From NCBI RefSeq assembly GCF_014163735.1, contig NZ_JACJDV010000039.1, positions 1-34,139 on the forward strand: a stretch of DNA of 34,139 nt, in the 5' to 3' direction. Positions 8,174 to 17,351 of this stretch are shown in pieces. Under the pieces are notes generated by a model. It searched no databases. It was not told the DNA's origin and worked only from the letters and a program-made list of their open reading frames with translations. The stretch's first letter is position 1. Each line of letters starts with the position of its first letter. Source of the stretch: Shewanella sp. SR44-3 (GTDB lineage: Bacteria; Pseudomonadota; Gammaproteobacteria; Enterobacterales; Shewanellaceae). The translations under genes were made by a program, and so were the position numbers.

Positions 8174-8992
8174 ATGCTTGGAACCCTAAAAAAACTGCGC
8201 AGCCGCCTTGATGAAGCGGATGTGGTGCAGTATAGCCTGGTCGTTGGTGACAACGAGCTCCCTTTAAACCCGCTAATTGGTCAAACCTTGACCCTAACCC
8301 ACACAGGTAATATTTTTTGTTGTAACTGTGGCAGAAAAACTAAAAAAAGTTATTCTCAAGGTCATTGCTTTCCTTGCATGCAAAAGCTTGCCAGCTGCGA
8401 TTTATGCATTATGAAGCCTGAGACTTGTCATTTCGATAAAGGCACTTGTCGTGAGCCGCAGTGGGCTCAATCCCATTGTTTTGTACCTCACTATGTTTAT
8501 CTGTCAAATACCTCTGGCATTAAGGTCGGCATTACCCGACACAATCAAATTCCAACTCGCTGGATAGATCAAGGCGCCACTCAAGGCTTAGCCATCTTTA
8601 AGGTCTCTACTCGGCAGTTATCTGGGCTTATTGAAGTTGAGTTAGCCAAGCTGGTTAAAGACAAAACTAATTGGCAAGCGATGTTAAAAAGCAATGCTGA
8701 TGATATTGATTTAACTCAGCAAGCCCAGTTGCTTATTCCACAAATAGAGCAAAGGCTGAATGAACTTGCCATGGAAAAAGGCGATTACAAAATAGAACGC
8801 CTTGAGGACAACATTCAACAGATTTGCTATCCCGTGGAGCAATTCCCTAAAAAAGTCAGCTCACATAACTTTGATAAAGACCCTATCGTAAGCGGTACTT
8901 TGGTCGGCATTAAAGGCCAGTATCTGATTTTTGATACTGGGGTGATTAATATCCGAAAATTTAGCTCCTACGAAGTAAATGCAAACAGCTAA
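8174..8992 (+). CDS. DUF2797 zinc-binding protein
   Basis: This 272-residue protein has a cysteine-rich N-terminal third: C49, C50, C52, C65, C68, C75, C78, C85, C92 and C102, arranged in C-x-C and C-x2-C pairs that suggest two zinc sites. It is followed by HYVYLSNTSGIKVGITR (about 106-122), which resembles the start of a GIY-YIG nuclease fold. Family DUF2797 fits this layout; its function is not established. The GIY-YIG resemblance is my reading and could be superficial. It is separated by about 100 bp from the upstream regulator, and a strong terminator follows about 30 bp after the stop, so it may be its own unit. Confidence 0.75.
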   Translation: MLGTLKKLRSRLDEADVVQYSLVVGDNELPLNPLIGQTLTLTHTGNIFCCNCGRKTKKSYSQGHCFPCMQKLASCDLCIMKPETCHFDKGTCREPQWAQSHCFVPHYVYLSNTSGIKVGITRHNQIPTRWIDQGATQGLAIFKVSTRQLSGLIEVELAKLVKDKTNWQAMLKSNADDIDLTQQAQLLIPQIEQRLNELAMEKGDYKIERLEDNIQQICYPVEQFPKKVSSHNFDKDPIVSGTLVGIKGQYLIFDTGVINIRKFSSYEVNANS

Positions 8993-9020
8993 CGCTAGTT
9001 AACCAGCTAGAAACAGCCAC

Positions 9021-9048
9021 AAAAAAGAGCCGACTGCGGCTCTTTTTT
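9021..9048. terminator. Bidirectional terminator between DUF2797 and the chemotaxis receptor
   Basis: GAGCCG (9027-9032) and CGGCTC (9037-9042) pair around a 4-nt loop, flanked by six A on the left and six T on the right. It can therefore stop both converging transcripts. Confidence 0.85.
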
Positions 9049-9092
9049 ATTTATAACGTCCCCCCATTTTAAAAGAGGTGATACCAATCAGT

Positions 9093-10970
9093 TTAGTTAA
9101 GTTTAAACTGCCCCACTAAAGCAATTAACTTAGTGTTAGATTGGGCTAAGGTATTGGCATTGCTTAAGCTAGTGTCAGAGTTTATGACCAGTTTATTAAC
9201 CATATCGCGGATCATGGTCATATTCTGATTAATATCTTCCGCCACCGCGCTTTGCTCTTCGGCAGCGGTTGCAATTTGATCGCCAATGTCAGTGATTTCA
9301 ACAATAGTGCCACTCATCACATCTAAGTGTTCAGACACCCCTGCGGTATTTTTAGCTGCTGTTTCACAACTAATTTTAGTGCCTTGCATATCACTCATCA
9401 CTTGAGCAGAAGCTTGACTTAGATTATCCAGCATCACATTGATTTCATCTGTGCTGGTGCGCGTACGCGCTGCTAGTGCCCGCACTTCATCGGCAACCAC
9501 AGCAAAGCCTCGGCCCTGCTCTCCAGCTCTTGCAGCTTCAATGGCAGCATTTAGCGCAAGCAAGTTAGTTTGCTCAGAAATATCGCCAATAACCTTTAAA
9601 ATAGCATTAATATTTTGGGTGTCATTGTTCATTTTCTGAATGCTTTCAGCCATCCCATCCACTTCGTGAATAAGTGAGCTCATGCTAGCCACTGCGGTAG
9701 TCACTACGACTTTCGATGATTGTGCTGCTTGATTAGTTTTACGGGTATAGGTCGCTGCTGTGGCGGCGTTCTGCGCGACAGACTCAGCTGTCGCACTCAT
9801 TTCAGTCACAGCGGTAACGACTTGATCCGTTTCCACTGCATGCTGATTGAGTACTCGGCTATTTTCTGTGACTGAATGCTTGACTAAATTAAGGCCATCA
9901 GACATCACAACAGAGGCTGCCTCAACTTCTAGCATCATTTCTCGTAAGTTACTGATGAATTTATTTATCCCACTAGCAATAATGCCTAAATCATCGGCGG
10001 AATGGACAGTTAATTGATGGGTTAAATCACCATCACCAGAACTTAAGCCTAAGATCATCTCTTTAAGCTCCAGAATGGGTCGATATAAATAATTCAGTAA
10101 TAGAATTAATATTGGAATAGCGATAATGATCGATAACAAGGTGGTTAAGGCAGCACTTAACGTGGCCTGTTCCACTTTCTCATAGGCAACCGATTTATCA
10201 AGGGCGATTAACATGTGCCATTGCACGCCATTAAGCAGAGGCACGACTCGGAAATAACTTACCTTATCGACCCCCATCAAGCTCAACTCATGGCTGCCAT
10301 TACCTTGGGAAAACATCGCTTGCTCCAGGCTCACCAATTGAGGATGATTTGAGAGTTTTTGCCCAGGCTTATCAGCTTCTCCTGTTGAGGCTATGGTGCG
10401 CATTTGATGATCGTAAATAGCCACGATAGCACCAGGGAAATTCACTTGTTTTAACAACTGTGTTAATTGCCTAAGTTCGATGCGACTGGCTAATACTCCC
10501 ATTTTTAGCGGCGCCACCAAATATAAATAGGCATCACCGCTGGCGTTATCAAACATCACCTCAGAAATACTCACCTTGGCCGTTTTTTTAGCCAATTCGA
10601 ACCATGCCGCTTGAGAAGCACTACCCTCTATGCTTATCCCCTGTGAATATATTTCTCCACTATCTAAGCCGACAAACAGATTGGATAAACCATTACTGCT
10701 AACAATAAGCGCTAACGCACTTTTTAACTGCTCAGCGTCGCTGATCGCATTTAAGTCAGGCACTGAGTTTTGAATAACATTAAGTGTTTTTTTCACCCAA
10801 GATTCAATTTTATAGGCTTCTAACTCAATAATTTGATTCGACAAGCTTTCTACTTGGCTAATTTTATCGGTACGGTAGGCTGATAATGACAGTGTTTGTA
10901 TGCTTATTAAGGTCAGTGTAATCATGGCCACAGCGCCAAAAATTATCTTGCCTTTAAATCCTAGTTTCAA
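9093..10970 (-). CDS. Methyl-accepting chemotaxis protein with periplasmic Cache-type sensor
   Basis: A chemoreceptor of 625 residues. It has a first membrane helix (about 8-29), a periplasmic sensor of about 240 residues whose second half ([18 protein letters not shown]) looks like a double-Cache ligand domain, a second helix (about 272-296), a HAMP linker starting [10 protein letters not shown], and a cytoplasmic signalling domain. The latter's hairpin tip carries the conserved stretch from [19 protein letters not shown] through [12 protein letters not shown]. It would control the CheA kinase through CheW. The ligand cannot be read from sequence; Cache receptors often bind small organic acids or amino acids. 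I see no flagellar sigma-28 promoter upstream. It stands alone, converging on the DUF2797 gene. Confidence 0.93.
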   Translation of the reverse strand: MKLGFKGKIIFGAVAMITLTLISIQTLSLSAYRTDKISQVESLSNQIIELEAYKIESWVKKTLNVIQNSVPDLNAISDAEQLKSALALIVSSNGLSNLFVGLDSGEIYSQGISIEGSASQAAWFELAKKTAKVSISEVMFDNASGDAYLYLVAPLKMGVLASRIELRQLTQLLKQVNFPGAIVAIYDHQMRTIASTGEADKPGQKLSNHPQLVSLEQAMFSQGNGSHELSLMGVDKVSYFRVVPLLNGVQWHMLIALDKSVAYEKVEQATLSAALTTLLSIIIAIPILILLLNYLYRPILELKEMILGLSSGDGDLTHQLTVHSADDLGIIASGINKFISNLREMMLEVEAASVVMSDGLNLVKHSVTENSRVLNQHAVETDQVVTAVTEMSATAESVAQNAATAATYTRKTNQAAQSSKVVVTTAVASMSSLIHEVDGMAESIQKMNNDTQNINAILKVIGDISEQTNLLALNAAIEAARAGEQGRGFAVVADEVRALAARTRTSTDEINVMLDNLSQASAQVMSDMQGTKISCETAAKNTAGVSEHLDVMSGTIVEITDIGDQIATAAEEQSAVAEDINQNMTMIRDMVNKLVINSDTSLSNANTLAQSNTKLIALVGQFKLN

Positions 10971-11235
10971 AATAGCTCCCTAAATCAATAACAGCAACTC
11001 ATTAATTAGAAATTAATTAACGTAATAGAAATTAAATTACAACATTAGAATTAATAGTATCGCTATACATAGGAATGGTAAATATTTATGAAAGTAAATT
11101 TCTGAAAAGAATCATATTGCGTACACTTTGCACACAAATTGAGTATAAAAGTAATCCGTTATGATGCTTTCAAACACAAGAGTATGAAAAGCTTTCATAA
11201 ATAATAATGAATACCAGCATTAATATTTGATTAAA

Positions 11236-13146
11236 TTAGCAGAATGACACGCAATTTCTACCGGCATTTTTAGCTTGATATAAGGCCAAGTCGGCGCTTT
11301 TAACTTGGTTGTTAAAAGATTGTTCAGGGTGGGATAGCGCCACGCCAACACTGATAGAAAACCTCAGTTCAATACCTTTAAAATTAAATATTTTGTCATC
11401 TATACTAGCCCTTAGACGCTCAGCAATTAATATTGCATCCTGTTTCTGGCTATTAGGTAAAATGAGTAAAAACTCCTCCCCACCAACACGGCCTAAAATA
11501 TCCTGTTGTTTAAGAAAATGTTTAGCACGTTGAGCCACCGCCCTGATGGCCATATCACCAATATCATGGCCATGAGAATCATTAATGCGTTTAAAATTAT
11601 CAATATCAAACATGATTACCGCCAGGGTCTGTCCCTGTTTTCGGCTATGACTATGCAGTGTCTCTCCTTCCTCCATGGTGTAGCTGCGACTGGCGATACC
11701 AGTTAAGTAATCGGTCTGAGATCTATGTTTAAAATGCCGTCTCGACTGATACAAAAATGCCATAAGACTTAATAGCACCAGAACCAGTAGCAAAGTTAAC
11801 CATAGAGTTAAACGGGTGATTTGCTGCTCATCATGCTGAGCATTAAGAGCTAGCCTTTTGATTTCTAATTGATTTTCAAGTAAGCGATTCTGATGTTCCG
11901 CTACCTTAGAATTATGCTCTAAAGCCGAATAAATGATCCCATTATTAATAAAATCAGCAAATTTTGTGCGTTCATCATTAATGGTTTTAAGCAACAAATT
12001 AACTGCATCAATCGTTTTACCTTCGCCAAGCAAGCCAATGGCTTCAATGGCCATTTGCAGATCTTTCTTACTGTGGGCACCTTGGCTAACATCGTTAAAA
12101 CGCTTAGCCCAATGAATGGCCTGCTTTTTATCGCCAAGTTGCAAATAAGCAATGGCTAGAAATGCATAACTTGTGTGGACAAAATAAGCTTCACTTGTGC
12201 TATTTTCCAGCGCTATGGCTTGTTTTAAATGTACAATCGCCTCTATGAAGTCATAGCTATACAGCCAACGTTGCCCTAGGTTGTATTGATAGAAAAACTC
12301 AAAATCCTTAAACTTAAAATCCTTAAGGTTACTCTTTTCCACTACCAAGGTTTTCATCTGAGCCAAATAGCCATCAGCCTCCTGCCAGAGGGATAAATTC
12401 ACTGACTCACCAATCAAGTTATGAAGCATATTAAACATGTCTTGGGTGTCATCAACTTGCTGCCACAACTCAAATGCTTGCTTGTAAAAGGTTAACGCAC
12501 GTCTATGGAGTCCATTATCCCGATAGAGAGTCGCAGAAGCGTTATAAATCATGGCTTGGCGATTATTAGATAATTGATTTGCTCTGGCGATATCTAATGC
12601 TTCATCTAATAACATCAAACCGACATTAAAATTTTGTGCATTGTTAAAGCAAAATGCATTAAGGCTTAATGCTTTAACCAGCAATTCGGGGTCATTGAGT
12701 TTTCTGGCATGGGTTAGAGCGATATTTCTATCTTGGCAATACAGGCTAGCATCGTTGCTATTAAGATAGACAATATAGGAGCGTTCAAGGTAGCTGTTAA
12801 CCAATAAAGCGCTTAGGGGTAAAGGCTCAAGCATATGGATAGCTTGAGTGTAAGATGCTGCTGCACCATCCAATTTTCCTAGGGCTTCTTGCTCGATGGC
12901 AAGTAAATGCAGCCACTGAGCTTGTTTGAGTAACGGCAAACTTTGCGCAACTAACGCTTGAGTTTTTAAATAGCTTAATCTTTGCTTAGCATCACTTAAG
13001 GTCGCCGAATGGCTAATAATTTGCTGGATAACATCATCTTGTGGCGTATCCTTGATTGCAGCTTGCTCCTCCTCAGCAAATACAGGGGCATTCATTGCCA
13101 GTAAACACCAACAGAGCATGGAAATAATCACAACAACACGCTGCAT
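11236..13146 (-). CDS. TPR-repeat sensor with GGDEF diguanylate cyclase domain
   Basis: The product (636 aa) has a signal-peptide-like N-terminus (MQRVVVIISMLCWCLLAM, then APVFA), about 400 periplasmic residues of helical TPR-like repeats, a membrane helix near 475-495 (LTLWLTLLLVLVLLSLMAFL), and a C-terminal GGDEF domain with the active site GRVGGEEF. It should make cyclic-di-GMP in response to a periplasmic protein or peptide signal. The product-inhibition site RxxD is altered: K-Q-Q-D stands at the expected place. An open frame extends to a TTG at 13182, but ATG 13146 has GGAG 6 nt upstream and gives a proper signal peptide, so I chose it. It lies 111 bp after metA on the same strand. Confidence 0.9.
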   Translation of the reverse strand: MQRVVVIISMLCWCLLAMNAPVFAEEEQAAIKDTPQDDVIQQIISHSATLSDAKQRLSYLKTQALVAQSLPLLKQAQWLHLLAIEQEALGKLDGAAASYTQAIHMLEPLPLSALLVNSYLERSYIVYLNSNDASLYCQDRNIALTHARKLNDPELLVKALSLNAFCFNNAQNFNVGLMLLDEALDIARANQLSNNRQAMIYNASATLYRDNGLHRRALTFYKQAFELWQQVDDTQDMFNMLHNLIGESVNLSLWQEADGYLAQMKTLVVEKSNLKDFKFKDFEFFYQYNLGQRWLYSYDFIEAIVHLKQAIALENSTSEAYFVHTSYAFLAIAYLQLGDKKQAIHWAKRFNDVSQGAHSKKDLQMAIEAIGLLGEGKTIDAVNLLLKTINDERTKFADFINNGIIYSALEHNSKVAEHQNRLLENQLEIKRLALNAQHDEQQITRLTLWLTLLLVLVLLSLMAFLYQSRRHFKHRSQTDYLTGIASRSYTMEEGETLHSHSRKQGQTLAVIMFDIDNFKRINDSHGHDIGDMAIRAVAQRAKHFLKQQDILGRVGGEEFLLILPNSQKQDAILIAERLRASIDDKIFNFKGIELRFSISVGVALSHPEQSFNNQVKSADLALYQAKNAGRNCVSFC

Positions 13147-13257
13147 AGGGTGCTCCATAGCGGCTAAAATCGACAAAGACAATCATCAGGGAGAATTATA
13201 TTGCTATAACCATAGTTCAAGTCTACCTCATCGCAACCCCTTGAATAACTTAGTTGA

Positions 13258-14202
13258 TTAGTTTTTATTCTCCCACGGCGTGGTAGCGCTCATATCACTA
13301 AGATCATAAGGGGTTAACTGATACACATAATAGTTGAGCCAATTGCTCACAAGTAACGAGCCATGGCTGTGCCAGCGGGCGATAATATCTTGTTCTGGAT
13401 TGTCATCACGAAAATAATTACAAGGAACCTTTGGCTTTAAACCTTCATTGCTATCACGAATAAATTCATCACTTAAGGTGTTTTTTTGATACTCAGGGTG
13501 ACCTGTGACAAACAGGTTACGATTATCCTTACTTAACACTATATAGGCGCCAGCATCAGAGGATTCAGCCAGCACATCAAGTCCATCATGTTGTTTTAAT
13601 TCCTGTAAGTTCATTTGTGCAAAGCGTGAGTGAGGTGCATAAAACTCATCATCAAAACCACGTAGCAAGGGATGCGGCGCTTGAGTACGGCTGTGATTAA
13701 ATACTCCTGAGCACTTTTCTGCTAACACTTGTCGCTGCAAACCATACAAATGATATAAGGCCGCGTGTGCTGCCCAGCACAGGAACAGCACTGAAGTAAC
13801 ATGAGTCTGAGACCAATCGATGATCTCGCAGATATGATCCCAATAGCTAACATCTTCAAAATCAATTTGCCCTAAGGGCGCACCTGTGATGATAAGGCCG
13901 TCGTAATTGTGCTGGCGTACTGCTTCAAAATCACAATAGAAATTATTCATGTGATCCAATGAAGTATGTTTGGAGGTTTTATCATGAATGCGCAGCAAAT
14001 CCACATTCACCTGTAGGGGCGTATTACCTAATAAACGCAGCAACTGAGTTTCAGTCTCAATTTTATTGGGCATTAAGTTAAGGATAAGCACTCGCATGGG
14101 ACGAATATCCTGATTCGCGGCGCGGGTTTCTGACATCACAAAGATATTTTCAGATTCTAAAATACTCGCCGCGGGTAAATCATCGGGGATCCTGACTGGC
14201 AT
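13258..14202 (-). CDS. metA: Homoserine O-succinyltransferase MetA
   Basis: MetA activates homoserine by acylation, the first committed step of methionine synthesis. The 314-residue protein aligns with E. coli MetA almost without gaps: [11 protein letters not shown] start, nucleophile Cys142 in LFLCWAAHA, catalytic His and Glu in TGHPEY, and C-terminal [15 protein letters not shown]. The specificity position follows TGAPLG, with Gly rather than Glu; in this family that points to succinyl-CoA rather than acetyl-CoA. The ATG at 14202 reproduces the family N-terminus and has AGGAGG about 6 nt upstream. A MetJ-type operator lies about 52 bp upstream, so methionine repression is likely. Confidence 0.96.
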   Translation of the reverse strand: MPVRIPDDLPAASILESENIFVMSETRAANQDIRPMRVLILNLMPNKIETETQLLRLLGNTPLQVNVDLLRIHDKTSKHTSLDHMNNFYCDFEAVRQHNYDGLIITGAPLGQIDFEDVSYWDHICEIIDWSQTHVTSVLFLCWAAHAALYHLYGLQRQVLAEKCSGVFNHSRTQAPHPLLRGFDDEFYAPHSRFAQMNLQELKQHDGLDVLAESSDAGAYIVLSKDNRNLFVTGHPEYQKNTLSDEFIRDSNEGLKPKVPCNYFRDDNPEQDIIARWHSHGSLLVSNWLNYYVYQLTPYDLSDMSATTPWENKN

Positions 14203-14253
14203 ACTCGCCTCCTAGTAAGATATTCATCATAGTCACTTTCACATCATAAGCAA

Positions 14254-14269
14254 GGACGTCTAGATGTCT
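14254..14269 (-). promoter_or_regulatory. MetJ operator (two tandem met boxes) upstream of metA
   Basis: Two adjacent 8-bp units, GGACGTCT (14254-14261) and AGATGTCT (14262-14269), each match the met box AGACGTCT at 7 of 8 positions. Two tandem boxes are the minimum that MetJ dimers bind cooperatively. The site is 52 bp from the metA start codon, in the promoter zone. Confidence 0.75.
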
Positions 14270-14578
14270 ACTATGTTTTTTGTTTTTACCATGAGAATTT
14301 TTCCGCTTTGCTTACTCATCAACTAAGGCAAATCAACTTAGCCATAGGTAAGAAATAGCGCTACACGTTTCCGCCGCAACCATCCCATGCCTTTTGCATA
14401 TTCCACGCTATAAAACTGATACTTGTTATCAATCTTTCTTGTCTGAGTACATCTTGATACTTTTCATAACGATAGGTTTCCCAGCTAAATCATGATCCTA
14501 AGTCATAGCCCTAAGTCATAGCCCTAAGCCATCTCCCTCAACTCAGTCGTGATTTTTACCCGCTTACACATTCCCGTT

Positions 14579-14596
14579 ATTGAACCTAGGTTCAAT
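14579..14596. promoter_or_regulatory. Perfect 18-bp palindrome, candidate operator
   Basis: ATTGAACCTAGGTTCAAT is its own reverse complement with no central spacer, as expected for a homodimeric regulator. It resembles a MetR site (TGAA-N5-TTCA) but has six bases between the half-sites, so that identity is doubtful. Confidence 0.45.
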
Positions 14597-14662
14597 CGTT
14601 ACACACCAGCGAAAAAGAGCCCTCAAATAGAGCCAAATAACGCAATACTGGCTCAAATTTAC

Positions 14663-14679
14663 TATCAATTTTATTGATA
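14663..14679. promoter_or_regulatory. 17-bp hyphenated palindrome TATCAAT-TTT-ATTGATA
   Basis: Perfect 7-bp arms surround a 3-bp centre, about 105 bp upstream of the first start codon of the transporter unit. The half-sites are oriented opposite to an FNR box (TTGAT-N4-ATCAA), so it is not a standard FNR site. The regulator is unknown. Confidence 0.4.
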
Positions 14680-14784
14680 CCTAGCCTAAAAAAGTCTCAA
14701 TATTATTTTAAATTTTATTCTGTATTCTGTTGTTAAGCAAATGGCTGAAAAACAAGTAAGCACCATAAATTCAAGGAGTTAACC

Positions 14785-14886
14785 ATGTACATTTGTTATA
14801 TCAACCCAGCTCTCTTTAGCGCGCCCCTTCCCTTTGACGGCTCCCTTTTTTTTGGCGCCAATAATGCCTTAGGGAAGACATCATGA
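14785..14886 (+). CDS. 33-residue leader ORF coupled to the FNT-CBS transporter
   Basis: An ATG with a strong AAGGAGTTAACC Shine-Dalgarno begins a 33-codon frame (MYICYINPALFSAPLPFD and so on). Its TGA stop overlaps the transporter ATG as ATGA. The strong initiation signal and 4-nt overlap suggest it is really translated and couples translation into the transporter. The peptide has no recognised family. It may act as a leader or simply be a small co-translated protein. An initiation artefact is possible, but then the Shine-Dalgarno would be unexplained. Confidence 0.5.
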   Translation: MYICYINPALFSAPLPFDGSLFFGANNALGKTS

Positions 14887-16502
14887 TAGAAGAACGCGCT
14901 CAAGGGGCGAACTTACAGCGGCTTAATAGCAGCCAAATCAGTTATCTCACTCTAGTGGACAACGCCGCAGGGATGAGCCCATTTCAACAAGCGGCCGCGT
15001 ATGGACAAGCCAAAGTCACCAAGCATTTTGGACAATCATTTGGCTTGTCTGTATTTGCCGGAGCCTTCATTTCGCTGGCATTCGTCTTTTACCTTACCGT
15101 CACAACGGGCTCAGCTCAAAGCTCATGGGGCTTAGTCAGATTTTGTGGTGGGCTAGCTTTTAGCTTAGGGCTCATTCTGGTGGTTGTACTGGGCGGTGAA
15201 CTCTTTACTAGCACAGTATTGAGCACCATTGCTTGGGCACAAAAACGAGTGACTACAAGGCAGTTACTTAGCTGCTGGACGCGGGTCTATTTAGGCAATT
15301 TATGCGGTGCCATGCTGGTACTAATCTTGGTCATGATGTCAAAAATGTATCTTCTGGATAGCAACGCATGGGGGCTTAATGCATTGCTGGTTTCACAGCA
15401 CAAAATCCACCATGATTGGAGTCAAGCATTTGCCCTAGGCACCTTATGTAACTTACTGGTGTGCCTTGGTGTCTGGATGACCTTTAGCAGTAAAGATGCC
15501 TTAGCTAAATCTTTACTGCTTATATTACCCGTAGCCATGTTCGTCTCCAGCGGCTTTGAACACAGCATTGCTAACTTATTTATGGTGCCACTGGGTATTG
15601 CCATTCACACCTTTGCTGGAAATGAATACTTCAGTGCCTTAGGGCTGATGCCACAAACATTTGCAGACCTTAGCATCAGTAACTTTGTGCTTCATAACCT
15701 TATTCCCGTGACCCTAGGTAACATTCTCGGCGGCGCGGTATTTGTAGGTTTAGGTTATTTTTGGATAGACAAAGCCAATACAAAAATAGCTAACCAAGTG
15801 CCATCCTTGCTGCTGGATCCCCCTCCCCAAGCTCATGATAAAACGAATCCACACTCCATGAATCACTCTACTGTAGTTCCACCTTCTGTAAACAAGTACC
15901 AAGCAGAGCAATATCGCCCTAATCAGCCACCATCAAGTCAAGAGGACTTAGCCATGCATAATAAAATTCAAAAACTTATCATCAGCGAACTAATGGACAC
16001 TCAACCTACTAGCCTTTTAGCAGATACCAGTATTTATCAAGCCGTTATCTTGTTAGCAAAGAATAATGTTCGCAGTGCACCTGTTGTCGACACTGATAAG
16101 CAGCTATTAGGATTTATCTCAGAGCAAGATCTCATGCGCTCACTTTGGTCTGAAGAACTTTCCTCACAATTGCCCACTACTGTAAAAGATATTATGCAGA
16201 CCAAGATGCTCACAGTTGCACCAACTGAAAAGGTGGTGCAGCTGCTAGAATTTATGGTGGTCGATAAGAAAAAACTCTTTCCGGTAACGGATTCAGGCAT
16301 GTATATCAATGGTAACTATCAAAGCTATGAAGCACGCTTACGTGATGCCGCAGCTGTTGTGCCTAGTGCTTATCCTGTGGTTGAAAATGGTCGTTTATGT
16401 GGGATTATCCGCCGCGAAGCCCTGATGCAAATGTTAGCCAATTTATACAGGCCTAAACATCAAGAGACTAGCCGTACGGCTGAGCAACAATCTGTGGCAT
16501 AA
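14883..16502 (+). CDS. Formate/nitrite-type (FNT) transporter fused to two CBS domains
   Basis: Residues about 30-300 form a six-helix FNT channel of the FocA/NirC family, carrying small monovalent anions such as formate or nitrite. The diagnostic SGFEHSIANLF motif places the central channel histidine at H227. A proline- and histidine-rich linker (about 303-360) leads to a cytoplasmic pair of CBS domains (about 369-422 and 436-525), which in other proteins bind adenine nucleotides. Plain FNT proteins are about 280 residues; this one is 539, so CBS control of transport is implied. The start overlaps the stop of a 33-codon upstream ORF. A shared terminator at 16533-16566 follows. Which anion is moved cannot be read off; no formate lyase or nitrite reductase gene is adjacent. 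Confidence 0.88.
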   Translation: MIEERAQGANLQRLNSSQISYLTLVDNAAGMSPFQQAAAYGQAKVTKHFGQSFGLSVFAGAFISLAFVFYLTVTTGSAQSSWGLVRFCGGLAFSLGLILVVVLGGELFTSTVLSTIAWAQKRVTTRQLLSCWTRVYLGNLCGAMLVLILVMMSKMYLLDSNAWGLNALLVSQHKIHHDWSQAFALGTLCNLLVCLGVWMTFSSKDALAKSLLLILPVAMFVSSGFEHSIANLFMVPLGIAIHTFAGNEYFSALGLMPQTFADLSISNFVLHNLIPVTLGNILGGAVFVGLGYFWIDKANTKIANQVPSLLLDPPPQAHDKTNPHSMNHSTVVPPSVNKYQAEQYRPNQPPSSQEDLAMHNKIQKLIISELMDTQPTSLLADTSIYQAVILLAKNNVRSAPVVDTDKQLLGFISEQDLMRSLWSEELSSQLPTTVKDIMQTKMLTVAPTEKVVQLLEFMVVDKKKLFPVTDSGMYINGNYQSYEARLRDAAAVVPSAYPVVENGRLCGIIRREALMQMLANLYRPKHQETSRTAEQQSVA

Positions 16503-16532
16503 GCTTATTTCCCCCAGTAAATTTAAGCAGAT

Positions 16533-16566
16533 AAAAAAACAGGAGCCAATTGGCTCCTGTTTTTTA
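16533..16566. terminator. Bidirectional terminator between the FNT transporter and ompW
   Basis: A perfect inverted repeat ACAGGAGCCAA/TTGGCTCCTGT (16539-16560) is flanked by seven A on the left and six T on the right. It serves the converging transcripts. Confidence 0.85.
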
Positions 16567-16616
16567 TGATTTTTACTTAACCTGTTTATTATTAGTACAA
16601 CCTAATAACGCCAGTT

Positions 16617-17261
16617 TTAGAAGCTATAACCTATGCTGACCATGTAAACCCATGGGTCAATATCAGTTTCAACTTTCTGAGCTGCGCCGCCCATATCAAA
16701 AGTCACATCGGTTTGTATTTTTGCATACCACACTGACGCATTCACTAACCAATCTTTATTCACTTGGTAATCAACGCCCACTTGGCCGGCTACGCCCCAA
16801 GATGAGGTCATGCTTAAGTTGGTGAGTGCGCCATTTAAATCATTAGTAAATTCATTGTCATAGAAGTTAGTGAAGTTAACACCTAAACCGATATAAGGAC
16901 GAATAACGCTATTGGCCTGACCGAAATAGTACTGGGCAACTAATGTTGGTGGCAAATGCTTAGTTTCAGCAATCTTACCTAAAGCCCCTAGGGAAATATC
17001 ATGACTAAAAGGCGTCGCCGCTAATAGCTCAACACCGATATTATCTGTCACCATGTAAGCAAAGTTAAGACCTAACTGAGTGTTAGTATCAACAGTGAAT
17101 TCATCCACAGTGGCAACCACAGGGCTTGATTCATTTGGTGCTACGGTTGCGATACCTGCACGAACAATAATGTCTCCTGCTTGGTGAGCTTGAGCAACAT
17201 TAGCAAAGCTTGCAGTAACAAGACCAGCAGCGAGTAAAGCTAGGGTGATTTTATTATTCAT
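16617..17261 (-). CDS. ompW: OmpW family outer-membrane protein
   Basis: OmpW is an eight-stranded outer-membrane beta-barrel thought to pass small hydrophobic molecules. The 214-residue product has a signal peptide MNNKITLALLAAGLVTASFA ending AQA (cleavage after about residue 25), the barrel segments DNIGVELLAATPFSHDI and PYIGLGVNFTNFYD typical of the family, and a terminal phenylalanine (GYSF) as needed by the Bam insertion machinery. The frame is open to 17303, but only ATG 17261 gives a clean signal peptide and has GGAG about 8 nt upstream. An exact FNR-type site upstream suggests control by oxygen supply. Single-gene unit. Confidence 0.93.
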   Translation of the reverse strand: MNNKITLALLAAGLVTASFANVAQAHQAGDIIVRAGIATVAPNESSPVVATVDEFTVDTNTQLGLNFAYMVTDNIGVELLAATPFSHDISLGALGKIAETKHLPPTLVAQYYFGQANSVIRPYIGLGVNFTNFYDNEFTNDLNGALTNLSMTSSWGVAGQVGVDYQVNKDWLVNASVWYAKIQTDVTFDMGGAAQKVETDIDPWVYMVSIGYSF

Positions 17262-17351
17262 TTTACTACTCCATTGGGGCGACAGACAGATATGAATCCT
17301 CATATCCTTTAACAGTTGCGGCTACTCTGCCTGATAAGTTCCCTTGGAATA

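Larger units (their letters stand above)
14270..14784. other. Long intergenic region with palindromes between metA and the transporter
   Basis: I see no gene here. The region holds TGATA-cttgt-TATCA (14417-14431), about three 13-bp tandem units of CCTAAGTCATAGC type (14497-14532), an 18-bp perfect palindrome (14579-14596) and a 17-bp hyphenated palindrome (14663-14679). It must also contain the divergent promoters of metA and of the transporter unit starting at 14785. No hairpin followed by T-run was found. Confidence 0.6.

Noticed and set aside
10971..11235. Sigma-28 promoter for the chemotaxis receptor
   Set aside because: No TAAAG-N15-GCCGATAA-like sequence was found on the minus strand.
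14455..14475. FNR site before the FNT transporter (TTGATACTTTTCAT)
   Set aside because: Only one half-site matches; the other arm does not read ATCAA.
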